Source of the DNA: Chaetoceros tenuissimus
Lineage: Eukaryota > Bacillariophyta > Thalassiosirophyceae > Chaetocerotales > Chaetocerotaceae
DNA length: 64,000 nt
Direction of reading: 5' to 3'
NCBI GenBank assembly: GCA_021927905.1
Contig: BLLK01000047.1
Coordinates: 1,860,001-1,924,000, forward strand
A program made the translations under genes and the position numbers. The notes beneath the pieces were generated by a model. That model made no database searches. It was not told where the DNA came from and saw nothing but the letters and a program-made list of their open reading frames with translations. Below are positions 12,014-23,327 of the stretch, in pieces. The first letter of the stretch is position 1. Each line of letters starts with the position of its first letter.

Positions 12014-12325
12014 TTAATCCTCTCTATCCTTCTTTGGAATCATATTTTGAAGGGAAACCTTTGGAGGTGGAGGTGGTAGCACTCCGAATTTTCCCAAAAT
12101 CCATGCTACACGATCAGAAGGCTGTGCCCCGCATGAAAGCCAGTATTTCAATCGGTCAGTCTTGAGTCTAATTTCTTTGATTCCATCTTTGTTTGCAATA
12201 GGATTGTATGTTCCAACAATTTCAAGAAATTTTCCATCTCTCGGAGCTCTTGAGTCTGCTGCTACCATACGGTAAAAGGGACGATGAGTCCTTCCAAATC
12301 TTTGCAGGCGTAATCTTACTGGCAT
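12014..12325 (-). CDS. MRPS16: Organellar ribosomal protein bS16
   Basis: 103 residues in a single exon. The bacterial-type S16 core is clear: MPVRLRLQRFGRTHRPFYRM, then FLEIVGTYNP, RLKYWLSCGAQPSD and a short Pro-rich tail. It assembles early into the small ribosomal subunit. Diatom plastid genomes generally carry their own rps16, so a nuclear copy is most likely mitochondrial. The protein starts directly at the conserved MPVRLR with no extra presequence; mitochondrial S16 proteins often import with an internal signal. Transcription diverges from ATAD3 across about 310 bases. Confidence 0.93.
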   Translation of the reverse strand: MPVRLRLQRFGRTHRPFYRMVAADSRAPRDGKFLEIVGTYNPIANKDGIKEIRLKTDRLKYWLSCGAQPSDRVAWILGKFGVLPPPPPKVSLQNMIPKKDRED

Positions 12326-12639
12326 ATTAAAATTGATATATTTCTGCTATTCAAGTGATACACTGGTTTTGCAATACAATCTTACTAGGTACAACGAGTA
12401 TAATATGGTAATGGATAAGGTACAGAGGTAAGTTGATACTTTCCATTTCCAAAGCACAGCGCCCTTTCGCCCGCTCGCATGGTCCACATTATTCCTCCCA
12501 ATCCGATGTGGATTTTCATTTTAGACCATCTGCCAGCCAAAGATCTTTTCTGCGGTTCGTTGGAGTTCTTTGCTCTGCTCACTTTTTTCTTTCACAACTT
12601 TGAGAACTCACTCATTGGACATTACTTGCTTACTGAAAA
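12326..12639. other. Divergent promoter region bS16 / ATAD3
   Basis: 314 bases between two genes with mitochondrial roles transcribed in opposite directions. The arrangement would allow co-regulation, but no specific motif can be named. Confidence 0.4.
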
Positions 12640-14420
12640 ATGTTTGGCGGAAATAAGAAAAAAAACGAGTCGTTGAGCTCTATGATGACTCCAGAAAATG
12701 CAGGATCTAATCGTGGGGGAGGGTCAGTTACTGGATTCGATCCAGAGGGACTTGAACGTGCAGCAAAGGCTGCTAGAGAATTGGATGCTTCCAGAAATGC
12801 AAAATCTGCTATTGAATTGATTAAAACTCAAGAAGCTACTAAACAGCATGAAGCAGCTGCAAAGAGAGCAGAATATGACGCATATACTCAACAAATGCGC
12901 CAGACCAATATTGAAAAGGAAGCTGAGGAGGCAAGAAAGACACTTGATGCACAGACTCAACATGAAAGATATAGAGCTGAATATGCAGATGAATTGGAAA
13001 GAAAGAGACAAGTTGATATGTTGAATGCACAGAAATACATGCAAGAGGAGCAACTTAAGAAACAGGAAGAAATGGTGGCAAGACAGGAAGCTATGCGTCG
13101 TAAAACTGCAGAATATGAAGCAGAACTTCGAACAAAGACTGAACTTGCAAAGACTAGAGCTGAAGCAGAAGGTAGAATTCGTCAAGAAAGAGAGAATCAT
13201 GACTTGATTCTTGAAAAGGTAAAGCTTGAGGCAATAGAAAAGAGAGATACTGTTTTGAAAGCAATCGAAGATGGAGGTAAAATGATTGGAGAAGGTCTAT
13301 CTTCTTATTTGGATGACACTGAGAAGCTAAGAAACACCGCACTTTTATTGACTGCAGCTGCAGCAGGTATTTACACCACTAAAACTGGAGCTGGAATTGC
13401 AGGTCGTTTCATTGAAGCTCGTCTTGGTAAACCAAGTCTTGTTCGTGAGACTTCTCGTTTGAGTTCTTCTGCATTTGTGAAGAGTCCAATCACTTCTTTC
13501 AAAAGATTTTTCGGAGTTGGAACATCTCCTCAAGAAGCTATGAAAGGAATCGTTTTGGAGGAAGGCCTTGAAAGCCAACTTCGTAAAGTAGCTGTTTCTA
13601 CAGCTCATACCAAGAAAAATAGGGCACCATTCCGCCACCTTCTACTTCATGGACCACCAGGTTAGTTTCACCTACTTGTAAAACATGTATTTCAAACTTT
13701 TTTGACTCATCACTTGATACCATAGGAACTGGAAAGACAATGTTTGCACGCAGTCTTGCACAAAACTCTGGTTTAGACTTTGCAGTGTTTACAGGAGGAG
13801 ATATTGCACCTCTTGGACGTGATGCTGTAACTGAATTACACAAGCTTTTTGATTGGGCAAAGACTAGTCGTAAAGGACTTTTGTTATTTGTGGATGAGGC
13901 TGATGCATTTTTACAGAGTCGTGAAACTAACCGTATTTCAGAAGATCAACGTAATGCCTTGAATGCCTTCCTTTTCCGAACTGGAACAGAAAGTAATGAA
14001 TTTATGATGGTATATGCCAGTAACCAACCTTCGCAATTTGACGAGGCTGTTATGGATCGTATTGATGAAATGGTTGAATTTGGTCTTCCAGAAGCACATG
14101 AAAGAAGAAAGATGATTGCAATGTATATTGAGAAGTATCTCATCAATCCTCCTGGAAAATGGGCAAAGAAGGTTACCACAGTAGATATCGGAGATGAAGA
14201 GATCGAACGTGTTGTTGCAGAAACAGAGGGATTCTCTGGTCGTGCAATTTCCAAGTTGGCAATTGCTTGGCAAGCTGCGGCATATGGAACTGATGGCGCA
14301 ATATTGGATCAAGAGACTTTTTTCAAGACAGTAGAACATCACAAAAACAGCATGTCTCAAAAGGATGAATGGATTAAACATGCACACGAGCGTGCTGAAA
14401 TGCTTACGACTGATCGTTAA
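12640..14420 (+). CDS. ATAD3: ATAD3-type mitochondrial AAA ATPase
   Basis: Exons 12640-13660 and 13726-14420 give 571 residues; the 65-base intron falls inside the Walker A motif (HGPPG-TGKT). The order is a Gly-rich N-terminus, a long coiled coil (DUF3523; about residues 25-200, rich in AKRAEYDAYTQQMRQ-like heptads), a hydrophobic segment LLLTAAAAGIYTTKTGAG that should cross the inner membrane, then the AAA domain with Walker B LLLFVDEADAF, sensor region ASNQPSQFD and arginine region MDRIDEMVEFGLPE. ATAD3 organises nucleoids and membrane contacts in mitochondria. Domain order and length match the family. Confidence 0.95.
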
Positions 14421-14482
14421 AGTAGCACTTAAAATTTGCTCATCAAAAACTACTGCTAATTGATCTCTTTTTATTGTTCTTT

Positions 14483-15169
14483 TTATTTCCTCTTTTTGCC
14501 CTTCTTTTTCGTCGACCCACCAACACTAGCAACAGACTTTTTGGAGTTCAAAATAGCTCTCATTTTTGCATCTTCTCTAGCTTTCTTTTCTTCCGCAGCT
14601 TTTTTACGTTTCGCATCTTCTAATCTTTGTTTTCTACCAGGCATATCGGGTATTTTACTTGCAATGAATCTCCAAATCTGCTTCTGTGTGATTTCAACAG
14701 CTTCATCTGAAAGCAGTTCGTTACTAACATCTACTAAAGAATGACCATCTCTTATTTGTTCAAAGTCAAACCTCAAACAACCAGGATTATCCCATCGGCT
14801 CTCTACATCTCTAGGGTACCCTTTGTTTGGTTGTATTGCATGTCTCACAGCCAAGCTTTCTAATACTTCACTTATATCCAATACAGAAGGTGTATCTACA
14901 GACTGTTCTTTCTTGATACGTCTTCCTTCCCTGGGCGACTTGTTGGAATCAATATATGATGGCCATATACAGGGATAAAACATGAATTTTGATTTCATGG
15001 TGAAAGAATCTGACACTGGAACAAAATTCGTAATCTCTGCATCCAATTTCGGTGGTAGTACTATTGTTGGTTCAATATTTGCTTGCTCCATGAGATCCTT
15101 CATTGGATTCATTGGTTGCCCTTTTGGCCCCATTTGCTTCATCCGCACTGCTCCTCCCTTCTTTCCCAT
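14483..15169 (-). CDS. SRP19: Signal recognition particle 19 kDa protein
   Basis: 228 residues in a single exon. The SRP19 fold is shown by FYPCIWPSYIDSNKSPREGRRI, the conserved RNA-binding start, followed by SVDTPSVLDISEVLESL and KGYPRDVESRWDNPGCLRFDF. SRP19 binds helices 6 and 8 of SRP RNA and prepares it for SRP54. The N-terminal 60 residues (MGKKGG..) and the Lys-rich C-terminus (STKKKGKKRK) extend beyond the core, as in many eukaryotes. It is convergent with ATAD3, with only about 60 bases between the stop codons. Confidence 0.93.
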   Translation of the reverse strand: MGKKGGAVRMKQMGPKGQPMNPMKDLMEQANIEPTIVLPPKLDAEITNFVPVSDSFTMKSKFMFYPCIWPSYIDSNKSPREGRRIKKEQSVDTPSVLDISEVLESLAVRHAIQPNKGYPRDVESRWDNPGCLRFDFEQIRDGHSLVDVSNELLSDEAVEITQKQIWRFIASKIPDMPGRKQRLEDAKRKKAAEEKKAREDAKMRAILNSKKSVASVGGSTKKKGKKRK

Positions 15170-16042
15170 ATTTCATAAACTAAGTAGAATAAATGACTTG
15201 GAGCTTTTTATGATCATAAAACAGGCAATGAATTTCAATCCTAATGCATGCAGCATGCAAGGCCGCTATCGCTTGTCGCTTGCACAGGCACAGCAAACAG
15301 AGGGAAATAAATAAAAGCGTCGTACATCATTCATAGCAACGGCCTAGCCATATAAAATCACGTCATTGATACACCTCAATAAAAGCTACGCGTGTGGAAA
15401 ACTCGTCGGACGAGTTTTTTTCCGGGTCTTTGCAAGCGTTGTGGAAGCAAGTACACTACTAACGGATACAGCAAATCTCTATGCACAATTCATAAAAAAA
15501 ATGTTGTAGAAATACAAAACTATGGGACATATGTCTTCTTCTTGCATAAATATAAATATTTTGTATGGGATGAATATTGTTTTCATGGATTCTTCGACCA
15601 CTAATGAAATCGTCCGAGTTTGAGATTTCTGGTATGTGCAAGTACGAGGAAAACACGTAGAAAATAGGCCAAAAATCAAGAAATATTGAATGGCTTAGTA
15701 GTGCAATAAACGTGCTACAGAGTCCGTTGAGCAGCCTAATATGATTTTCTAGAGTGTATACAAGACTTGGGCAACGGTAGTTTCAATGAAAATTATGTAT
15801 GTTGAAGTCTAATTGGGGTTCATTTAGACTTGTATGAATTGAGTCTTTTCTGGATTTTGCGCGACGAAGCTACGAAAAACTTGTCGGACGAGTTTTCCAC
15901 GCGGACGAGTTTTCCACGCGCGTAGAAAAGATACAGACGACTCACAGCAACACAGCAAAACAATGATAGCCATTCAAGATTTGAACTCTACAAAGTTGGA
16001 AAGTTGGTCCATTTGAGATTACACAGCATACTGACTGCGTTC
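15170..16042. other. Intergenic region hosting a short inverted-repeat element
   Basis: Apart from the element at 15386-15925 described separately, this stretch has no protein-like ORF. It includes the SRP19 promoter side and the upstream region of the 16043 gene. Confidence 0.5.
15386..15925. mobile_element. MITE-like element with 22-bp terminal inverted repeats and 5-bp target duplication
   Basis: The left end reads CTACGCGTGTGGAAAACTCG followed by TC. The reverse complement of the right end reads CTACGCGCGTGGAAAACTCG followed by TC, so 21 of 22 positions match. Both ends are flanked directly by AAAAG (15381-15385 and 15926-15930), a candidate 5-bp target-site duplication. Length is 540 bp and there is no coding capacity. 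At each end the sub-motif GTCGGACGAG recurs as a small palindrome, and the right end carries a short tandem duplication of the GGACGAGTTTTCCACGCG unit. This is the expected structure of a non-autonomous DNA transposon. The transposase family that mobilised it cannot be named from the ends alone. Confidence 0.75.
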
Positions 16043-17339
16043 ATGATGAAAATCTTAGGACTCTGTTTCATCCTGATACAAAGCGGCAATGGATTTGCTT
16101 CAATCACACCTAGTAAAACGGTAAAAAAGGATCTTGTCAACTGTCCAACCCAGTTTAAAAAGATATCCAATCAACTTATCATAAGCAGAGGAGGGGCAAT
16201 CCATGCAAAAATAGACAGCGAAGACGAAGAGTCTCCTGAACCAGTAGAGGTGGATTTGGTGACATCCAGTTTTGCAGATGAAACAGCTCAAAATGCAAAG
16301 CAAATGTCTAATTCAGCAATGAATGATGAGAATAAGCTACAGCAAAGCAAGTCATACTTTTTATCAGCAGCTCTCTGGTCTTCACTTGCTCTCGATTCAA
16401 TATTGAATAAGAAAAAGAGATGTTTGTTGATTCCTGGTGTTCAAGAAATAGGTGGGAGGATCGCTGTCAGTAATATTGCTGAAACTGCGTTTTTGGCATC
16501 GGGATTTTTAGTTTCTGCAGGAGCAGCGCTCTTTTTATCAAGAGAGTTTGGCAGAGAAGAACAGGAAACATGGGAATATGAGATGCAGAATGAAAAGACC
16601 CGTAAAAATTTGCATTTATTATTGTTTGGATTTGGTGTTATAAATCTTTTTGGTAATGCAAATCCTGCCGTTGCGCCGTATTTTGGGCTAGGTGGCTTCG
16701 TTATCAATTGTCACAATGCACTGATATCTTTGAATGGATGGATCAAGGAATCATCTTCAGCAGCAATATCAGGGATGGAAGATGACGCAAAGATTAAAGA
16801 TCTTACATCAACAATGAAATCCATGATCAAGTCTCTATTTAGAACAGCTGATTTGTCATTGGGATTCAAAAATCGGATGATGTCCTCCCTATTTATGTCG
16901 AGTGCTCTTATTGCTGGTCTGAGAGTTTTTGGTATCATTACCAAGTCCTTGATACCCCATTACTCGGCATGTTACGCAGCGAAAACAGTACGTATCATAT
17001 GATTAATCAAAGCTGTCTTTATTTTGAATGCCATAACTAACATTGTTCACAATCCTATAGTTTTCCATCGGATCAGCAGGACAACTTCAATCAATTGGGC
17101 TGGAATGGGCTGGACTATCGAGAGCTTTTCTTGCTGGGGGAATATGTATTACCATCAAGGAAGAAATTGATAATGGGAGATTCAAAGGCAGGATTGCGAA
17201 GTCTCTTTCATTGATTCTTGCTGCAGCAGCTTTTATGTCGGGTATACCAACACTCTTTTCTTCCAACATTGAACAATTCTCATCTGGGTTCAAGCTTGTG
17301 CTATTTGGTATAATTGCAGCTATAGGGAACCTCGTATAG
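16043..17339 (+). CDS. Predicted plastid membrane protein, unknown function
   Basis: Exons 16043-16987 and 17061-17339 (phase 0) give 407 residues. I chose the ATG at 16043 because it gives the signal peptide MMKILGLCFILIQSGNGF, ending in a G-F site like diatom plastid preproteins, followed by a basic, Ser/Thr-containing transit-like stretch. After an acidic linker there are about 7 hydrophobic segments (SYFLSAALWSSLALDSIL, FLASGFLVSAGAALFL, LHLLLFGFGVINLFG, SSLFMSSALIAGLRVFGI, SLILAAAAFMSGIPTLF, FKLVLFGIIAAIGNLV among them). I do not recognise the family. Targeting is inferred; transport or envelope function is possible but not shown. Confidence 0.75.
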
Positions 17340-17630
17340 ATAGATATAAGATAGCTACAAAATAGTAAATAATCAATTTCTACAATATGAATATGTAGAA
17401 GTAATCCTGCCCCAAGTCATCACGGATACTGCAACACTATGTAGTACAACGCGAAACGCGAGACGCCTACGTAGAATAGTACAACGCGAACTCTAAAAAG
17501 AGGATAAAGAGAAGGCATCACTGCATATCAAACAAAAAAAAACTTACTTATGAGGAAATCATCATAGTTGAATCATTCATAAATAAGGAATAAGATAATC
17601 TCATACTATTACCTAATTAATAATATAGAA
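17340..17630. other. Short spacer with a local direct repeat
   Basis: 291 bases. The motif AGTACAACGCGAA occurs twice at about 17443-17495, with CG-rich sequence (AAACGCGAGACGCCTACG) between. The copies are not long enough to classify. Confidence 0.3.
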
Positions 17631-18627
17631 ATGAGTGTAAATGATGTAGCGGAAAGAGTAGTGATTGAGCAGACTTTGTTGAAGGTTAACGAGACTTTTG
17701 TTTACAAGGTAAGATCAAAGATTTTACGTTTTAAAAAATACTAGTAGCCCAAACCCCCAATTGTATAAAGTACCCATGTTCTTTCCAAGTTTCTGACTTT
17801 CTACTGTCTAAAAAAGGTTCCACCAATGGCAACTAGTGGAGGATTTAGGTAAGTTCATCCAATTTAAGCTAGGGTAAAAGGCTAGAATCGAATCGTTCAG
17901 ATGAGTCAAATTGAAAATCACACTAATTACATTTTTGCTTCTAAAAAGAGCCGAAGATTGGAATTTAGCAAAGCCTTTAGCCACATGTTCACTTATCGTA
18001 AAAAGAGTGGATGAAAGCTTGGTCATACAGCTGTTTACAGAAAAACCGAAAAAGGATGGACCAGACGGCGCAACAGAAGAGAAACTATTCGCTCAATGTA
18101 AAGCAAAGTTAGATTTAAAAACTGAAGGGGTTGCTCCAAAATTAGATTACTGGGTAGAAGCTGTCGTAGATTCTTCTAGATATTTTGTCATTCGAATTGT
18201 AGATGAACAAAGTTCAAGATCAGCTCATATTGGAATGGGTTTCCGTGAGAGAAATGACGCTTTAAATTTCAAAATGAGTTTGGATGACTACACTCGATCA
18301 ATGAAGAAGGAGGCAATTATTGAGAAAAACGCGTCACATGCTGTGGAAAGTACAGAAGAATCCAATCAAGATCATAAAGAAAGTGAAATCCAAATCAGCA
18401 AATTAAGCTTAAAAGAAGGGGAAAAGATTCATATAAATATCAAGGGGCATGAAAAGAAAGTTGCACATGCAAAACCAAAAAGTGGAGGAGGATTGAGAAA
18501 GCCTCCTCCTCCTGCTATTGCTAATGGGTATAGAGACGATGTTATAGGAAAAAGCTCGGAGGAAGACCCAGTTGAAAACGACGATGATGAAGAAGATGAT
18601 GATTGGGGTGACTTTGAAGAGGCTTAG
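17631..18627 (+). CDS. NECAP: NECAP-type adaptin-ear-binding coat protein
   Basis: Three exons, 17631-17708, 17817-17848 (32 bases) and 17949-18627, join in frame and give 262 residues. The PH-like NECAP domain is clear: ETFVYKVPPMATSGGFRAED, then LIVKRVDESLVIQLFTE, LFAQC, VEAVVDSSRYFVIRIVDEQ and GMGFRERNDALNFKMSL. A Lys/Glu-rich tail follows with a PPPP stretch and the C-terminal WGDF motif, the known WxxF ligand of AP-2 and GGA ear domains. NECAP proteins regulate clathrin/AP-2 coats in endocytosis. The micro-exon carries the diagnostic PPMATSGGFR turn. Confidence 0.95.
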
Positions 18628-20190
18628 CACAATATCTGGAGAATTATCATTTAACTATTGCGAGCCTCCGAACACAGCAAAAGCAAAATACCTCTTTCCA
18701 AATTTATCATAATAAGAATAAGAGGAAATCCAAACAGTTTAATTAGAATGATATTCCAAGATGAGTGCATTCTGATAACATATTTTTACACCTTGAATCA
18801 AACGCACTGTACTTCATCTTCCAAAGCCGTGAACACACCGTACCAAGAATCGAATCGATATTGCGAAGAAATGAGTACTTGCAAATGCTATTCGTTCATG
18901 ATAAAGCTGCAATTTTCTATTATGACAAAGGGCAAAGTACACACAATTGACGAAGAAAGACTACTTACTGTCAACAAATTCAACGAGAAGGCCAAGAACA
19001 TGACATGTTGAAAACAATACACGAGAAGTCTATAGAAGAGTGAAATAGATTAGGATTTCATTCATGAAATAATTTGTGAACATACAAAATGCAAAACCTT
19101 AGTAAGGTATTGGTGTGAACCAAAGATGAATTTGTTTTTTCTTGACAGCTGCATTCTTCTACTGATAGTGCGTAGAAACCAGTAGAAAAACCCAATATCC
19201 GGGTCCCGCTACACACAACCGAGCGAACGAGACCGACGGACGAGAAATGAAACAATTTGCAACCACCTCTGAAATAGAATGAATATTGTTAAATATGACT
19301 GAATGAAAAGTACTCAGTAAAAATAAAATGTTCTCATCACTTGATAAAAAATATATAAACTACTCAATATATATAATATAAACAATTATAAATGGATTCA
19401 TAATGGATTTTAAATTTTCTATACTAACTTTTACGTCTTGCTATGCAATTCTTCGATTCTTCATCTACTGCGACAATATCTATTGCTGCAGCTGTTCATT
19501 CTTTATTTTTTACTTCTATTGTCTAGCTTATTTGTAGATTGTTGCTTTGCTATCTTTGGTTTCTTGCTCCATGTGTCAGACCTCCGTATTCAAATAACGA
19601 GGATTGAAACTCGGTTCTCGTCAGTATTTTTCTACTCCCCCCCTTCGAAGTGTCTACTGGATCAGTAGACACTTCTGCTCGGTCGCCGAACCCCGTGTAA
19701 TTAGTTAGGAGGAACGAGTTAGGAACGAGCTATTCTTCTACTACCCTAGTAGAAGAATACATCTAGGGGGGTAGAAAAGCAGTAGAAGAGCTTCAGTCCC
19801 ACTTGGCCATTAGCCAATTATGGGAAGGGATTCCGGAATCTAATTTGAATAGGTACTGTGATCCAACCTACCAGCTACGGGGACACGCGGACCTTCCTCT
19901 TCCATTTCCTTTATTTGCCTAAAAAGTCCTCAAACTGTCAAAGTTCGATCGTACGAAAGATAATGAAGTACGTCATCCTCGTAAACTTCATGAAACAGGA
20001 ATGTGTGGACATCATCTTCAACCGCTCTTGCTGTAATCCACCTTTTGTTAGATGTTATCAATGAAAAGAAGTGAGTCTGGCGAGAAAATTGCATACAACT
20101 TCTCTGCAATAGTCCAGTACAAGCATATCTTCCACCACCCACCACGCTATCACCTTATTCCTATTCTACTTCATTAACCTATTTTCCAAG
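18628..20190. other. Long intergenic region with foldback repeats and a possible gene remnant
   Basis: 1.56 kb without a convincing gene. At 18765-18950 one frame reads LHLESNALYFIFQSREHTVP and continues in a protein-like way, but it is interrupted and neighbouring frames carry the continuation, so it could be a decayed gene. Bases 19627-19778 form a foldback (listed separately). The promoter of the 20191 gene lies at the right end. Confidence 0.4.
19627..19778. repeat. Foldback structure with two perfect internal hairpins
   Basis: Two perfect hairpins lie close together. At 19647-19675, GAAGTGTCTACTG pairs with its complement across a 3-base loop. At 19732-19758, ATTCTTCTACTA pairs with its complement across CCC. 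An outer imperfect inverted repeat (TTTTCTACTCCCCC near 19627; GGGGGGTAGAAAA near 19766) encloses both. This is seen directly. It may be a MITE or foldback element, or it may form RNA structure if transcribed. Confidence 0.65.
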
Positions 20191-20919
20191 ATGGTTCGTA
20201 GAGCTTTATCACTGCCTGCTACGTTAGGTCCCCAAACAGAGTATGGAGGCAAAGGAATCATGAAAGTGAAGACACTTCGTGATAGTCTAAGTTCTTCGGA
20301 AGGAAAGGTACAACACTCAAGAAGATCAAATTCGGTTCAATTTCATGATGTGAGCATACGGGAATACAACCTCGTTATAGGTGACAATCCTAGTGTATCT
20401 GGAGGCGCACCTCTAAGGTAAGTTAATCAATTGCCTCCCATCCCTGCCTTTGTTTGACTATGGGCTCACTTTTATTTTCTATCTTGTATCTGTCTCAGTT
20501 TGGATTGGACATATGGCAACCCTGTGAACTTAAATCTTGATGAGTTCGAAGAATGCAGAGGCACAAGACGAGTTAATGCCGAAATGAGAATGCCTGCCTA
20601 TGTTCGCCAGTGCCTACTTGTAGAGGAGTGGAATACTCCATTATCATCAATATTTCAAGTCACTAAGGAGGTTGACTCTATACGTGAGTCCAGATTAAAA
20701 ACTGCACACAAAGCTCAACAGAAGCTAATGCGAGAGGAAACTTTGAAGACCATGGCATCAACATTGAAGAAAACATTTTCAGTAAGGAGGCGTAATAGGG
20801 GCCGCAAAAAAGATATTTATTCAGTTGAGCACGAAGAGAAAGCAAATCCAGAAGATATGTCTTCCATTTCGTCTAATGAAGAAGATGAAATATTTCAGAT
20901 TTGCCAAAACGCAAGCTAG
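20191..20919 (+). CDS. Uncharacterised protein of the 'IR-Y / GDNP / W-Y' family, copy 1
   Basis: Exons 20191-20417 and 20499-20919 give 215 residues. The conserved core is SVQFHDVSIREYNLVIGDNP, then SGGAPLSLDWTYGN, then a short acidic/basic stretch with ECRGTRR; the intron lies within APL-S-LDW. I know this motif order from many uncharacterised proteins predicted in diatoms and some other eukaryotes; no function is established to my knowledge. The second half is a charged helix and a Lys/Arg-rich patch (VRRRNRGRKK), which may bind nucleic acid or the nuclear import machinery. The protein at 32542-33048 shares the core. Confidence 0.75.
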
Positions 20920-22343
20920 CTACAATAAGCAGATACTCTGGAGAATTCAATTTTGAAATTGCCTGGGGTGCTTTTCTGTTTTCTCCGCACAAACAAACAT
21001 ATACCCATCCAAACATTGGTCTTATTAATACATGTATTCTATATATGAGCTACTTAGCTAAAACAAACAAATAAAGGTTTTTTAACTTTCAAAGCACTTT
21101 CAAAAATCGAGCACATTCTACGCAACGTCTATGGTTCACACACTAGTGGTAAATTACAAGAAAAAAAACAGAAATCACTCTTGAACCTTCTATCTAGCAG
21201 TACGTAGCTACGTACATACGAGTAGATACTGGGTAAGTAAATTGTTTTGAAGCTAAAATTATGAAAAACTGCATTGCAAATAATACAATTTCAACTCATC
21301 AATAAAAAATAGCATGCGTCAATGAAATGGCTGTTTGTCGTCTTTCCTCCAATCTGTTCTGTTAGGTGTTGAAGTTGCGTTGTCAGTCCTTTCTTGACAG
21401 GTGTCACACACGACGTTTTTGATTGCATTCTTGCAAGTAGACAAAAACTACCAGAAACTATCTTTTATATCATACACTTAATGAATTCTTGATGTATTTG
21501 ATTAGAAATTCAATCTTTTATGATTAATATATAAAGCAAATCTATTCCTTATGTAATTTTTATATTATTAGCGCTTTGAAATAAGAAAATAGGCGTCGAA
21601 ATGAATGTGAAATGAATGATCATATCAATGGAGGGTGAAAGATAGCTCAAGAAATTGCCAAGTCCCCTCTTTTTAGCTCGTTATTGAAAATGTGGATTTT
21701 TTCTTTGAGTCAACTTCCTGATGTAAATAAAGTGCAAATCTATTCTTCTACGATACTAAGTGAAATGACATGTGTGTTGGATGTTTGATTTTAGTAGGTT
21801 TTGGTTATGATTTTTAAACTCACATTTTGTACGTAGTTTTACGTGTGTAGGAACTCTTGGAAGCGGTTGTACCGTTGATCCATCGTGGAAGTGAGTAATC
21901 TTCTCTGATAATGGTCCGAAAGCTATGAGACTTGGTAGATCTTTCATCTGAATATTGACGGAGACATTGCGTGAAAGGTTTTGTCTATGGACTTGTGTAG
22001 ATGAAGTACTTTACTAAATGCTAGCACTAGATGAATTTTTCACTATTTTTTTTTTCAGCACCTTGACAGCACCAACAGTAAAGTTGAAACCTGTTTCGTT
22101 CTCATCACAAATGCTTTCCTTCCATTCAATCTTTTAACAATAAATATATAAGTCTGGAGTAAAATAAATAAAAGTAGATAAAGTGTTTGTAGAATTTGTT
22201 TCTTATGTTACACAATGAATTAGAGACTAGGTACCACTCAAATAGTTAGAGCACATCCAACAAGGGACCTCGAATCTCTTTTGAAAAACACACACATTTG
22301 GCTCCCCGATGCCAAACCAATAGAAATATCCAATATGAAGGAT
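20920..22343. other. Long intergenic region, nothing recognised
   Basis: 1.4 kb, AT-rich, between the 3' end of the 20191 gene and the 3' end of histone H1. No ORF with protein-like composition, no tRNA-like cloverleaf and no long repeat could be seen. Confidence 0.45.
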
Positions 22344-23327
22344 CTACTTCTTGGTCTTCTTGGTGGTAGTCTTCTTCTTCTTTGGGGCGGTCTTCTGTTT
22401 ATACAAAAAGCGAGATGACACAACATCAAGATGTCAGTGAGATTATCTATAGGTATGTTTCAAATAAAATCAAAGCTGTTGAATACTAACCTTCTTAGGA
22501 GCAGCCTTCTTGGTGGTAGTCTTCTTTTTTGGTGCTGCCTTCTTCTTTGGAGCGGTCTGAAGGAATAGAATAAATAGAAAATAGTTAGATGATATGACGG
22601 TTGGTGCGTTGATGCAGTTGACATTTGAATGGATCACAGCATCCCAGCAGTTGGGGTACAGAACTGGTTCCATAACGAACTCACCTTCTTCTTTGGAGCT
22701 GCCTTCTTCTTAGGAGCGGTCTTCTTCTTAGTGACAGTGGTCTTTTTCTTTGGAGCTACCTTCTTCTTTGCTGGACCCTTCTTCAATTCCTTCTTCGCAT
22801 CAGCAGAGAGCTTGTAAGACATTTTCACTTGAATGAGTTCACCCTTCTCAACTCCAGACTTGAGAGCTGCCTTCATGATGTGCTTCTTGACAACAGTCTA
22901 TAGAGATCCATGAATAGAGAGATTAGTGAGTTTGCATTTCATTGATGGTATTAGAAGATTCATTGATGCAATGGTTCAGAGCGTTTGTTCATCGTCCGTT
23001 AGGAATCTTGTTTTCCATCACGCTCGACCTCTTGCATCGAGTTCGGAGCCACAAGGAAAACCACACACCCCCAATCTTCTTTATGTATGTAGAGAGGATC
23101 CATGTGGAGGTGGAGAGGCGTCGAGTGTTTGCTCGGTGGCCTCAAATGACACGAATTCTCAACGGGTGGTCCAGACTTCCTGCCAAATTTGATTCTTCTT
23201 CAAGCGAGACAGTAGGTTTACTTACACTCTTTTCAGATTCAATCCACTTGTTCATTGCTGGAATAGAGGATCCAGTACGGTCGCCTAGAGCGAGGATGCA
23301 TTCCTTGATGAGTCCGATAGTAGCCAT
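22344..23327 (-). CDS. H1: Linker histone H1
   Basis: Four exons on the minus strand, 23327-23226, 22897-22685, 22556-22491 and 22394-22344, all phase 0, give 143 residues. The winged-helix H15 domain spans exons 1-2: IKECILALGDRTGSSIPAMN, then VKKHIMKAALKSGVEKGELI and VKMSYKLSADAKKELKK. The tail is Lys/Ala/Pro repeats (TAPKKKAAPKKK). It binds linker DNA and compacts chromatin. Exons 3 and 4 both begin with TAPKKK and encode near-copies of the same tail unit, which suggests tail growth by exon duplication. Exon borders were set from GT-AG sites and frame; tail exons could be alternatively spliced without a frame change. Confidence 0.92.

Noticed and set aside
12724-13200. Phe/Ser-rich minus-strand frame inside ATAD3
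   Set aside because: It is the antisense shadow of the Glu/Lys/Ala-rich coiled coil.
18658-19011. 117-residue frame after NECAP
   Set aside because: Composition is poor and the more protein-like reading is in another frame and interrupted; kept only as a possible remnant.
22225-22275. tRNA-like stretch (AGTTAGAGCACATCC ... CCTCGAATC)
   Set aside because: No acceptor stem pairing or proper anticodon arm can be drawn.
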